A program made the position numbers and the translations under genes. The notes under the pieces are model-generated. The model did no database searches. It saw only the letters and a list, made by a program, of their open reading frames with translations, and had not been told where the DNA came from. A DNA stretch of 16,130 nucleotides from Thermaceae bacterium (GTDB lineage Bacteria; Deinococcota; Deinococci; Deinococcales; Marinithermaceae), in assembly GCA_015490435.1 (NCBI GenBank), contig WFXV01000092.1, forward strand, positions 1 to 16,130. Reading direction: 5' to 3'. Every line of letters starts with the position of its first letter. The first letter of the stretch is position 1. This document shows positions 1 to 5,582 of the stretch, piece by piece.

Positions 1-174
1 TACGGGTCGCTCGCCGAGGCCCGGGCTTCCATCGAGGCGTTCGTTCTGGATGTCTACAACCGCAAGCGGCCCCATTCGGCTCTGGGGTATCTGACACCGG
101 AGGCGTTTGCGGAGAAGTTCTCAGAAGGGGGTGAGGGACTGACCGATAGCTGGCGGAAAGTGGTCCAAAAATAG
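1..174 (+). CDS. IS3-family transposase, C-terminal fragment (5' end outside window)
   Basis: The frame is open from base 1 to a TAG at 172-174 and encodes 57 residues. It contains YNRKRPHSALGYLTPEAF, the hallmark C-terminal block of the DDE integrase-type transposase (OrfB) of IS3/IS150-like elements. In this family the block follows the catalytic glutamate of the D,D(35)E triad, so the catalytic residues should lie just upstream of the window. The gene appears to run to its natural end, because the stop falls about 12 bp before the putative IS tip, as is usual for compact IS elements. Whether the full transposase is intact cannot be judged from here. Confidence 0.85.
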   Translation, partial: YGSLAEARASIEAFVLDVYNRKRPHSALGYLTPEAFAEKFSEGGEGLTDSWRKVVQK

Positions 175-186
175 GGGCGCACTACA
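1..186 (+). mobile_element. Right end of an IS3-family insertion sequence (partial)
   Basis: Only the 3' part of the element is in the window: the transposase tail (to base 174) and a short terminal stretch. Reading inward from the right tip the opposite strand begins TGTAGTGCGCCC, so the element ends in ...CA at about base 186, matching the TG...CA tips usual for IS3 elements. The tip lies in frame inside the leftward PEGA/WD40-like gene, whose second C-terminal repeat is cut there. The left end, the other inverted repeat and any target duplication lie outside the window, so the exact tip is inferred. Confidence 0.75.
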
Positions 187-1826
187 CGGAGGGTGTTGTC
201 CCCGATCCTCGCCGCCAGGTACTGGCCGTCGGGGCTGAAGGTGGGGGAGTAGACCCATATATCAAACTCCTTCCTCGTCACTTCCGCCCAGTCCGAGGTG
301 CGGTAGACGCAGAGGGTGTAGTCCCGAATCCGCACCGCCAGGTAGCGACCGTCGGGGCCAAAAGTGGGGGGGTCGACCCTGTCACTAAATTTCTTCCGCG
401 CCACCTCCTTTTGGCTCAAGTAGTAGGACTCGATCGCCTCCAGCAGGCCGTCCTTCAGGCTCCGCCACGCCGCTGCCTGCCGCTCCTGCTCCAGGCAGGC
501 CCGCGCGCTTCCGGCGCTACAAGAAAGCTCCATGAACCGCGAGGCGGCTAGTTGCTTGTGCGCGCCATTGGGGTACTTATTGAGATATTGCAAACATGGG
601 GTGGGCTCGCTGGCGTTTTTACACGCCTCATAGGCAGCCTTCTCTTGGGCTGCCTCCAATTCCCTCAACCCACGCCTGACCACCTGCACATACTTTCCGT
701 TCGGATAGAGCTGCAGGTAGGCCCAGTAAATCGCCGGGTCTCCCGTGCGCGTCGCGCGCTGGTAGAGGTAATCCTCGCTATAAGTCGCGACACCCACAAA
801 AACGACGCCCTGCTCTTGCGCAAGCACGTTGTTCGATTCGCTCATGAGGGCCAGGTTGTGCGCCTGAGCGGCCAGACTCTTGGCAAACTCAGCGTCCAGA
901 CGGCCCGCAATCAGCACGGTCTCGTACTCGCCCAGCTTTTTCTTTGGCTCCGCCGCCACCGCAGCCTTATAGGTGCCGCCGCCAGACAGCGAGACGGCAA
1001 GGGAAGCGGGGGCTATTAGGGGATCGCTCAGGTTGGGTTTTCTGCCAGGGATGCCCATGCCTTCCAGTAGGTAGTAGGCCCCGCCCCCGGCCTTGTCCAG
1101 ATAAAGGGCCACGGGCGCGTAGTAAGCTCCCGCAAGAGAGACCGTAGCTTTACGGATCATCTCCGCGCCGTCTTTGCGGGCGTAGTCGATATCGTATGTG
1201 TAAAACTCTGGGTCAACCAGGTATACCTTGTACTTCAACAGCTCTTTTGCCAGCTCGCTCTTTGCATTCGGGTCTTTTGCGTAGAGTTCGGTGAGCCGCC
1301 GGTCGGCTGCCTCGCGAAACTCGTCGGCGCTTAGCTTTCCAATGCTGTGCAGATAGGCGCAGCCTCGCACGCTGCCCTTGTCGCACAGGAGCTCGAAGTA
1401 CTTGAGCTTTGCCGTTTCCCAGTAAGGCTCCTTCTTTTCTGCATTCAAATAAAAGAAGCAGCCGTCGATGCTGCCGCTATCGCACCGCTTTTGGTAGTAC
1501 TCGGGGGTGTAGCTAATCTCCGACTCGACCTCGATGACCTTCTGCACCCCGCCGCCGATCTTGAATTCCTTTTTGAAGTAAAAGAAACTTCCGTCGTCAT
1601 TAACTCTCTTGGCCTCGACTACGTGCTTTCCAGGAGGAACGATCACTCGAACGGGCTCTCCCGAGTCGCACGTGGTTTTGAACTCCCCATCCAAGTAAAT
1701 CTCCTGCCCGTCCTTGTCGCAGATGACCTTGACCTGGGCTTGCTGAGCCTGACCCAGCCCTGCAACGCCCAAAAGCAAAACAGCCAACACCATCCAATAG
1801 TTGAACCTGGTGAAATCTCGCCTCAT
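54..1826 (-). CDS. Exported PEGA / Sel1-like / WD40-like repeat protein, C-terminus replaced by IS sequence
   Basis: The 590-residue reading frame has a signal peptide (MRRDF, then a hydrophobic stretch to about residue 27). The ATG at 1826 is chosen because GGGAGG lies 9 nt upstream; an upstream ATG at 1901 would bury the signal peptide. Residues ~30-75 look like a PEGA domain (IYLDGEF, then VPPGKH). Residues ~110-165 and a later block carry Sel1-like CDKGSVRGCAYL segments with paired cysteines that could form disulfides outside the cytoplasm. Two YPNGKY/YPNGAH helical-repeat segments follow. Near the C-terminus are two 41-residue units with FGPDGRYLAVR and FSPDGQYLAAR, typical of WD40-like or PD40 beta-propeller blades. 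The second unit ends at the IS tip and the last ~43 residues come from IS DNA, so a propeller would be incomplete. Probably a disrupted gene; the specific function is unknown. Confidence 0.7.
   Translation of the reverse strand: MRRDFTRFNYWMVLAVLLLGVAGLGQAQQAQVKVICDKDGQEIYLDGEFKTTCDSGEPVRVIVPPGKHVVEAKRVNDDGSFFYFKKEFKIGGGVQKVIEVESEISYTPEYYQKRCDSGSIDGCFFYLNAEKKEPYWETAKLKYFELLCDKGSVRGCAYLHSIGKLSADEFREAADRRLTELYAKDPNAKSELAKELLKYKVYLVDPEFYTYDIDYARKDGAEMIRKATVSLAGAYYAPVALYLDKAGGGAYYLLEGMGIPGRKPNLSDPLIAPASLAVSLSGGGTYKAAVAAEPKKKLGEYETVLIAGRLDAEFAKSLAAQAHNLALMSESNNVLAQEQGVVFVGVATYSEDYLYQRATRTGDPAIYWAYLQLYPNGKYVQVVRRGLRELEAAQEKAAYEACKNASEPTPCLQYLNKYPNGAHKQLAASRFMELSCSAGSARACLEQERQAAAWRSLKDGLLEAIESYYLSQKEVARKKFSDRVDPPTFGPDGRYLAVRIRDYTLCVYRTSDWAEVTRKEFDIWVYSPTFSPDGQYLAARIGDNTLRVVRPYFWTTFRQLSVSPSPPSENFSANASGVRYPRAEWGRLRL
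212..375 (-). repeat. Tandem WD40-like coding repeat, 41-codon period
   Basis: Two similar DNA segments, starting near 212 and near 335, share CCGCCAGGTA and CCGTCGGGG followed by a GTGGGGG run. They are 123 bp apart, exactly 41 codons. On the minus strand they encode the SPDGQYLAAR and GPDGRYLAVR blades of the exported protein. The array breaks off at the IS boundary, so further copies may have existed. Confidence 0.7.
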
Positions 1827-1973
1827 GCGCACGCCTCCCGGGGGCTTTCTCGCTGCCCCCATGCTAAACCAAGTCGGCACGTCATACGCCGAACGCATCA
1901 CAGGCCGCGGAGATGAAGCCTGACCGCACTCCGAGGCTCTTACTTTCGAGACATGCCACCTCCTACAAAAATC

Positions 1974-2002
1974 TTGAAAAGGTTTTATCAGCTTGCTAGA
2001 CT
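1974..2002 (+). promoter_or_regulatory. Sigma-70-type promoter for the prefoldin alpha gene
   Basis: TTGAAA (1974-1979, five of six consensus bases) and TAGACT (1997-2002, four of six) are separated by 17 bp. Transcription would start near 2009 and give a leader of about 26 nt carrying the AGGGAGGTGG ribosome-binding site before the ATG at 2035. The 8-mer GCTAGACT also occurs in the mgtE promoter. Confidence 0.65.
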
Positions 2003-2034
2003 AAGATTGTATGAGCGAGAAGGGAGGTGGCGTG

Positions 2035-2451
2035 ATGGCGGAGAAGCAGCAGGAGGTCCGCACGGCCGAGGAGGAGCTCAGGAGCCTGATCGCCCAGATC
2101 GAGGCGCTGCGGGCGGAGATCGCGGTGATCAACCAGACCATCGCCGAGCTGCAGTCCACCCAGGCGACCCTCGCCACCATCAAGGACCTGGGCAAGGGCA
2201 AGGCGATCCTCATCCCGGTGGGCTCGATCGTCCAGGTCGAGGCCAAGGTGGAGGACGTCGAGGAAGTGGTGATCGGCATCGGCGGCAACCTCTCGGTGGA
2301 GCTCCCCTACGACGAGGCGATCGAGTACCTGAAGAAGCAGGTGCTCGCCCTGCGCGACCAGCGGCGGGTGCTCGAGGAGGCGATCGCCGCCCTCTACACC
2401 CGGGCGGAAAGCCTCCTCGCGGAAGAGCGGAAGGGCGAAAAGGGCGCCTAA
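2035..2451 (+). CDS. Prefoldin alpha subunit (bacterial homologue)
   Basis: The 138-residue protein has the prefoldin alpha layout. An N-terminal coiled-coil helix (residues ~1-50) is rich in heptad Leu/Ile/Ala. A central beta segment (~55-88) contains ILIPVGSIVQVEAKV, then VVIGIGGNLSVE. A C-terminal helix (~91-138) begins DEAIEYLKKQ. The PVG...V.A...VVIGIG..L.VE...EAIE.L pattern is that of archaeal prefoldin alpha, whose length it matches. Prefoldins are jellyfish-shaped hexamers (two alpha, four beta) that hold unfolded proteins for a group II chaperonin; this partner role is known from archaea and eukaryotes, not shown here. The ATG at 2035 is preferred because of its strong ribosome-binding site at 2021-2030. 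An in-frame ATG at 2011 would add eight residues. The next gene resembles prefoldin beta. Base composition matches the rest of the chromosome, so any transfer is old. Confidence 0.85.
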   Translation: MAEKQQEVRTAEEELRSLIAQIEALRAEIAVINQTIAELQSTQATLATIKDLGKGKAILIPVGSIVQVEAKVEDVEEVVIGIGGNLSVELPYDEAIEYLKKQVLALRDQRRVLEEAIAALYTRAESLLAEERKGEKGA

Positions 2452-2456
2452 AGACC

Positions 2457-2490
2457 GGGGCGGCGGATCTCCGCCGCCCCTTTCCCTTTG
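2457..2490 (+). terminator. Hairpin terminator after the prefoldin alpha gene
   Basis: GGGGCGGCGGA (2457-2467) pairs perfectly with TCCGCCGCCCC (2470-2480), giving an 11-bp GC-rich stem. TTTCCCTTT follows directly. It begins 5 nt after the alpha stop and ends 11-21 nt before the next start, so it probably terminates part of the transcription and lets the rest through. The T-tract is interrupted by three C's, consistent with partial efficiency. Confidence 0.7.
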
Positions 2491-2501
2491 GGGGGTTTGC
2501 G

Positions 2502-2840
2502 ATGGAGCTCGGGCTTAAGGCGCTAAAAGAGGAGCTCCGGCTGCTCTCCGGGCTGCCCGAGGAGAGGCGGGTCTACCTCAAGACCGGCCGGCTCTGCGTC
2601 GAGGTGGACCGGGCCAAGGCCAGGGAGCTCCTCGAGCGAAAGATCGCCGAGGTCGAGCGGCTCCTCAGGGATACGCTCGAGAAGATCAACGCCGCTTTTC
2701 GCGCCCTCGCCGAGCAGGACGAGGCCCGCTTCCGGGCGCTCGCCGCCGAGATCGCCCTGGCGGTGGGGGTGGCACCCGAGAACCGCTTCGACCTCGAGGC
2801 CCTGGAGCGCGCGATCCGAGCCGAGCTCGGCGAAGTCTAA
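2502..2840 (+). CDS. Small coiled-coil protein, possible divergent prefoldin beta-like subunit
   Basis: This 112-residue cytoplasmic protein has no signal peptide and is charged, mainly helical. Residues ~1-20 form a short helix. VYLKTGRLCVEVDRAKARE (from ~23) resembles the centre of archaeal prefoldin beta (VYK..G.L.V.VDK...), which in that family forms the beta hairpin and the start of the second helix. Helix then continues with ERKIAEVERLLRDTLEKI. Its position directly after the prefoldin alpha gene supports the idea. Against it, the N-terminal helix is about half the usual length, and the C-terminal part (VAPENRFDLEALERAIRAEL) is longer and not typical. The ATG at 2502 follows a G-rich stretch (GGGGGG) about 6 nt away. 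If it is not prefoldin beta, it is an unrecognised coiled-coil protein. The link rests on pattern matching by eye. Confidence 0.5.
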   Translation: MELGLKALKEELRLLSGLPEERRVYLKTGRLCVEVDRAKARELLERKIAEVERLLRDTLEKINAAFRALAEQDEARFRALAAEIALAVGVAPENRFDLEALERAIRAELGEV

Positions 2841-2865
2841 CGCTTTTTCGTCGGTGGGGGCGTGA

Positions 2866-2871
2866 TACGCT
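2866..2871 (+). promoter_or_regulatory. Candidate leaderless -10 box for the acyl-CoA dehydrogenase
   Basis: TACGCT, preceded by TGA (extended -10), ends 7 nt before the ATG at 2879. This spacing matches leaderless promoters known in Deinococcota (TANNNT about 6-8 nt before the start codon). No convincing -35 box is present. Confidence 0.4.
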
Positions 2872-2878
2872 AGGCGAG

Positions 2879-4009
2879 ATGCTGCCCCTCACCGACGAAC
2901 AGCGCCTGGTAAGGGACACGGTCCGGGCCTTCGCCCGCGAGGAGCTCTGGCCCAAGGCCCCGGAGCACGACGCCTCCGGCGCCTTCCCCTGGCCCCAGCT
3001 CAAAGGGCTCGCCGAGCTGGGGCTTTTGGGCATGACCACCCCGGAGGCCTACGGCGGCGCAGGGCTCGACGCGGTGAGCTGGGCGCTCGCGCTCGAGGAG
3101 ATCGCCTACGCCGACCCGGCGGTGGCGGTGATCGTCTCGGTGACCAGCGGGCTACCCCAGTACATGCTCCTAAAGTTCGGCACCGAGGAGCAGAAAAAGC
3201 GCTTTCTGGTGCCGCTCGCCAAGGGGGAGTGGCTCGGCGCCTTCGCCCTCACCGAGCCCCAGGCGGGCTCCGACCCCGCCTCCCTCAAGACCCGGGCCGA
3301 GCGGGTAAAGGGCGGCTGGGTGCTTTCGGGAACCAAGTCCTGGATCACTTCCGCCGGCCAGGCCGACCTCTACGTGGTCATGGCCCGCACCGGCGAGGGC
3401 CGCACCGAGATCACCGCCTTTCTGGTGGAAAAGGGCACCCCCGGGCTCTCGTTCGGACCCCCCGAGGCCAAGATGGGCCTCCACGCCGCCCACACCGGCG
3501 AGGTACGGCTCGAGGAGGTCTTGGTCCCCGACGACCAAGTCCTGGGGCAGGTGAATAAGGGCCTTTCCCACGCCCTCGCCGGGCTCGACTCCGGCCGGAT
3601 CGGCATCGCCGCCCAGGCGACGGGCATCGCCCGGGCCGCCTTCGACATCGCCAAGGACTACGCCGACGAGCGCGTCCAGTTCGGCAAGAAGATCCGCGAG
3701 TTCGAGGGGGTGGCCTTCAAGCTCGCCGACCTCGACACCCGGATCGCCGCCGCCCGCCTCCTCGTCTGGGCCGCGGCGCGCAAAAAGGACGAGGGCGGCC
3801 GCTTCACCCAGGAAGCCTCCCGGGCCAAGCTCTTCGCCAGCGAGCTCGCAGTGGACGCGACCCGGGAAGCGATCCAGATCCTGGGGGCGAACGGCTACCA
3901 CCGGGACTACCGCCTCGAGCGCTACTACCGCGACGCCAAGGTCACCGAGATCTACGAGGGCACGAGCGAGATCCAGCGCCTCATCCTCGCCCGGTCCCTT
4001 TACCGGTAG
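2879..4009 (+). CDS. Acyl-CoA dehydrogenase (short-chain type)
   Basis: This is a 376-residue flavoenzyme of normal length for butyryl/short-chain acyl-CoA dehydrogenases, which make the alpha,beta double bond of acyl-CoA in beta-oxidation or branched-chain amino acid breakdown and pass electrons to ETF. The N-terminal helical domain is LTDEQRLVRDTVRAFAREE. FAD-contact motifs are FALTEPQAGSD (from ~122) and WITSAGQAD (from W155). The C-terminal helical domain includes RVQFGKKIREFE. IYEGTSEIQR places the catalytic glutamate at E360, the C-terminal position used by short- and medium-chain enzymes. Exact acyl specificity cannot be read from sequence. No partner beta-oxidation genes lie beside it. 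The next gene starts 11 nt downstream and is probably co-transcribed. Confidence 0.92.
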   Translation: MLPLTDEQRLVRDTVRAFAREELWPKAPEHDASGAFPWPQLKGLAELGLLGMTTPEAYGGAGLDAVSWALALEEIAYADPAVAVIVSVTSGLPQYMLLKFGTEEQKKRFLVPLAKGEWLGAFALTEPQAGSDPASLKTRAERVKGGWVLSGTKSWITSAGQADLYVVMARTGEGRTEITAFLVEKGTPGLSFGPPEAKMGLHAAHTGEVRLEEVLVPDDQVLGQVNKGLSHALAGLDSGRIGIAAQATGIARAAFDIAKDYADERVQFGKKIREFEGVAFKLADLDTRIAAARLLVWAAARKKDEGGRFTQEASRAKLFASELAVDATREAIQILGANGYHRDYRLERYYRDAKVTEIYEGTSEIQRLILARSLYR

Positions 4010-4020
4010 ACTCGCTCGTC

Positions 4021-4848
4021 GTGGAAAGCCTCCCCTTCCACCGGCGGGTCCTCGTCCGGTTTTCCCGGGTGCCGGTGGCGCTCTTCGCCGCCGCCCTCTC
4101 CTACTACGCGCTGCTCGGCCTCTTCCCCCTTTTGCTCCTGCTCGTGGGGCTCGCGGGGCTCGTGCTCGCCAAGAGCCCCGAGCTCTACGCGAGCTTCGAG
4201 AGCGAGCTCCGGGTCCTGGTCACCCGCCTCTTCCCCGCCGCCGAGGGGGCGGCCAAAGAGATCCTGGACGCCCTCACCCAAGGGGCCACCGGCTTCACCC
4301 TGGGCTCGGCGGTGCTCCTCTTTTGGACCGCGAGCCACTTCTTCACCGCCCTGTCCAGCGTGCTCTCGGAGGTCTTCGGAACCCGGCCGCGGCCCTGGCA
4401 GACGCGGTTTTTGGGGCTTTTGGGCCCGGTGATGCTGGGCCTTGCGCTCATGCTCGCAAGCGCCCTCTCCCTGGTCTTGGGCCTGGTGGTCGGCCTCTTG
4501 CCCGAGGGGCCCTGGCGGTCCCTGGCGAGCCCCGCCGCCACCTACGCCGCGAGCGTCCTCGTGCTCTTTTTCATCTACCGCTTCCTTCCCTCGCCCCCGC
4601 CGCCGAGCGGGCCGGCGCTTTTCTTCGCCATCCTCGCCGCCCTCGGTTGGAGCGCGGTGGTCTTCGCGGTGGGGCACTTTTTGCCGCTCAAGCGCTACGC
4701 CCTGGTCTACGGGCCGCTCGCAGGCCCCGCCCTACTATTGCTTGGCTTTTACCTCTTGATGTGGGTGCTGATCGTGGGGGCGGTGGCCCTCGCCGCCTAC
4801 ACTAACCCCGAGCCGTCTCGTAAAACCGGCGAACCCCCTTCAGGGTGA
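4021..4848 (+). CDS. YihY/BrkB-family inner-membrane protein (UPF0761)
   Basis: The 275-residue protein has about six membrane helices, roughly at residues 21-55, 90-115, 130-160, 175-195, 200-220 and 235-260. Hallmarks of the YihY/virulence-factor BrkB family are ALSYYALLGLFPLLLLL in the first helix, LFWTASHFFTALSSVLSEVF in the second, and the conserved gap before YGPLAGPALLLLGFYL near the end. The older name ribonuclease BN for this family is an error; the real role is unknown, with transport or envelope functions suggested. The GTG at 4021 is the first start in frame after the acyl-CoA dehydrogenase stop and has no clear ribosome-binding site, so translational coupling is likely. Its last 47 bp overlap the 3' end of coaX on the other strand. 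Confidence 0.85.
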   Translation: MESLPFHRRVLVRFSRVPVALFAAALSYYALLGLFPLLLLLVGLAGLVLAKSPELYASFESELRVLVTRLFPAAEGAAKEILDALTQGATGFTLGSAVLLFWTASHFFTALSSVLSEVFGTRPRPWQTRFLGLLGPVMLGLALMLASALSLVLGLVVGLLPEGPWRSLASPAATYAASVLVLFFIYRFLPSPPPPSGPALFFAILAALGWSAVVFAVGHFLPLKRYALVYGPLAGPALLLLGFYLLMWVLIVGAVALAAYTNPEPSRKTGEPPSG

Positions 4849-5563
4849 GATCGGGGTCCACGTTTTCTAGGCGGTCCGAGAGCCCCGCGAGCACCCGGGC
4901 GAACCCGCCGGTGGCGACCACCTTGATCGGGCCCACCTCCCGCGCGAAGCGCTCCACCATGCCGTCCACCAGCGCGGCGTAGCCAAGCACGAGCCCCGAC
5001 TGGAGCGCCTCGGTGGTGTTCTTCCCCACCACCCCCCGGGGCGGGGGGACCAGGTCGAACCGGGGCAGCATCGCGGTGCGCTCGGCGAGCGCCTCGGCGG
5101 CAGTCTCCGGACCGGGAGCGATGGCCCCGCCGAGGTAACGGTTCGGGGCCTCGACCAAATCGAAGGTGGTGGCGGTGCCGAAGTCCACCACCAGGTAGCG
5201 CTCGGCATCCCCGCGCTCGAGCACCGCGAGCGCGTTCGCGAGGCGATCCGGCCCCACCCCCTGGGGGTGGTCCACCTCGATGGAAAGCCCCGCGTTCGCC
5301 GGGGTGAGGTGATGGGTCTCGATCCCCCAGAGCTCCCGAAACGCGGCCTCGAGCTCGTGCTCCACCGGCGGCACCACGCTGGCCACGGCGGCGGCCTCGG
5401 GCGTGGGGAGCCCCTTCAGCCGGAAGACCTGGTCGAGGAAGACCGCGTACTCCTCGGCCATCCGCAACCGGTCGGTGGCGAGCCGCCAGCGGGCGAGCAG
5501 CGCATCCTCCCGCCAAAGCCCCATCGCGGTGCTGGTGTTGCCGACGTCCACGGTGAGGAGCAC
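4802..5563 (-). CDS. coaX: Type III pantothenate kinase
   Basis: The 253-residue protein phosphorylates pantothenate with ATP, the first step of coenzyme A synthesis, in the cytoplasm. The type III (ASKHA fold) signatures are all present: DVGNT at 6-10 (phosphate-binding loop), GPDR at 104-107 with the catalytic aspartate D106, DFGTATTFD at 127-135, GGAIAPG, then GKNT and LGYAAL towards the C-terminus. Type III enzymes are not feedback-inhibited by CoA and need a monovalent cation. The start is GTG at 5563, 6 nt after a TAGGAT box, suggesting a leaderless transcript. It diverges from tgt across only 19 bp and converges on the YihY gene with a 47-bp overlap. Confidence 0.95.
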   Translation of the reverse strand: MLLTVDVGNTSTAMGLWREDALLARWRLATDRLRMAEEYAVFLDQVFRLKGLPTPEAAAVASVVPPVEHELEAAFRELWGIETHHLTPANAGLSIEVDHPQGVGPDRLANALAVLERGDAERYLVVDFGTATTFDLVEAPNRYLGGAIAPGPETAAEALAERTAMLPRFDLVPPPRGVVGKNTTEALQSGLVLGYAALVDGMVERFAREVGPIKVVATGGFARVLAGLSDRLENVDPDLTLKGVRRFYETARG

Positions 5564-5568
5564 GCCGT

Positions 5569-5575
5569 TATCCTA
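5569..5575. promoter_or_regulatory. Shared -10 heptamer of the divergent coaX / tgt promoters
   Basis: The heptamer TATCCTA reads TATCCT on the plus strand, 8 nt before the tgt GTG, and TAGGAT on the minus strand, 6 nt before the coaX GTG. Both fit the TANNNT -10 pattern at leaderless spacing. The whole coaX-tgt gap is 19 bp, so any -35 contacts for each promoter would lie inside the other gene. No strong -35 boxes are visible. Confidence 0.5.
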
Positions 5576-5582
5576 ACCCCTG

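Noticed and set aside
552..1019. 155-codon rightward open frame opposite the exported-protein gene
   Set aside because: No ribosome-binding site or recognisable domain, while the opposite strand shows coherent PEGA, Sel1-like and repeat sequence.
2011..2034. Upstream ATG at 2011 as the prefoldin alpha start
   Set aside because: It is only 8 nt after the -10 box and would make AGGGAGGTGG part of the coding region. The ATG at 2035 has that ideal ribosome-binding site. A leaderless start at 2011 cannot be fully excluded.
1953..2840. 295-codon rightward frame spanning both prefoldin-like genes
   Set aside because: Its first part is out of frame with the clear prefoldin alpha protein and is a low-complexity Gly/Arg/Pro translation. 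Only the end from 2502 is a sensible protein.
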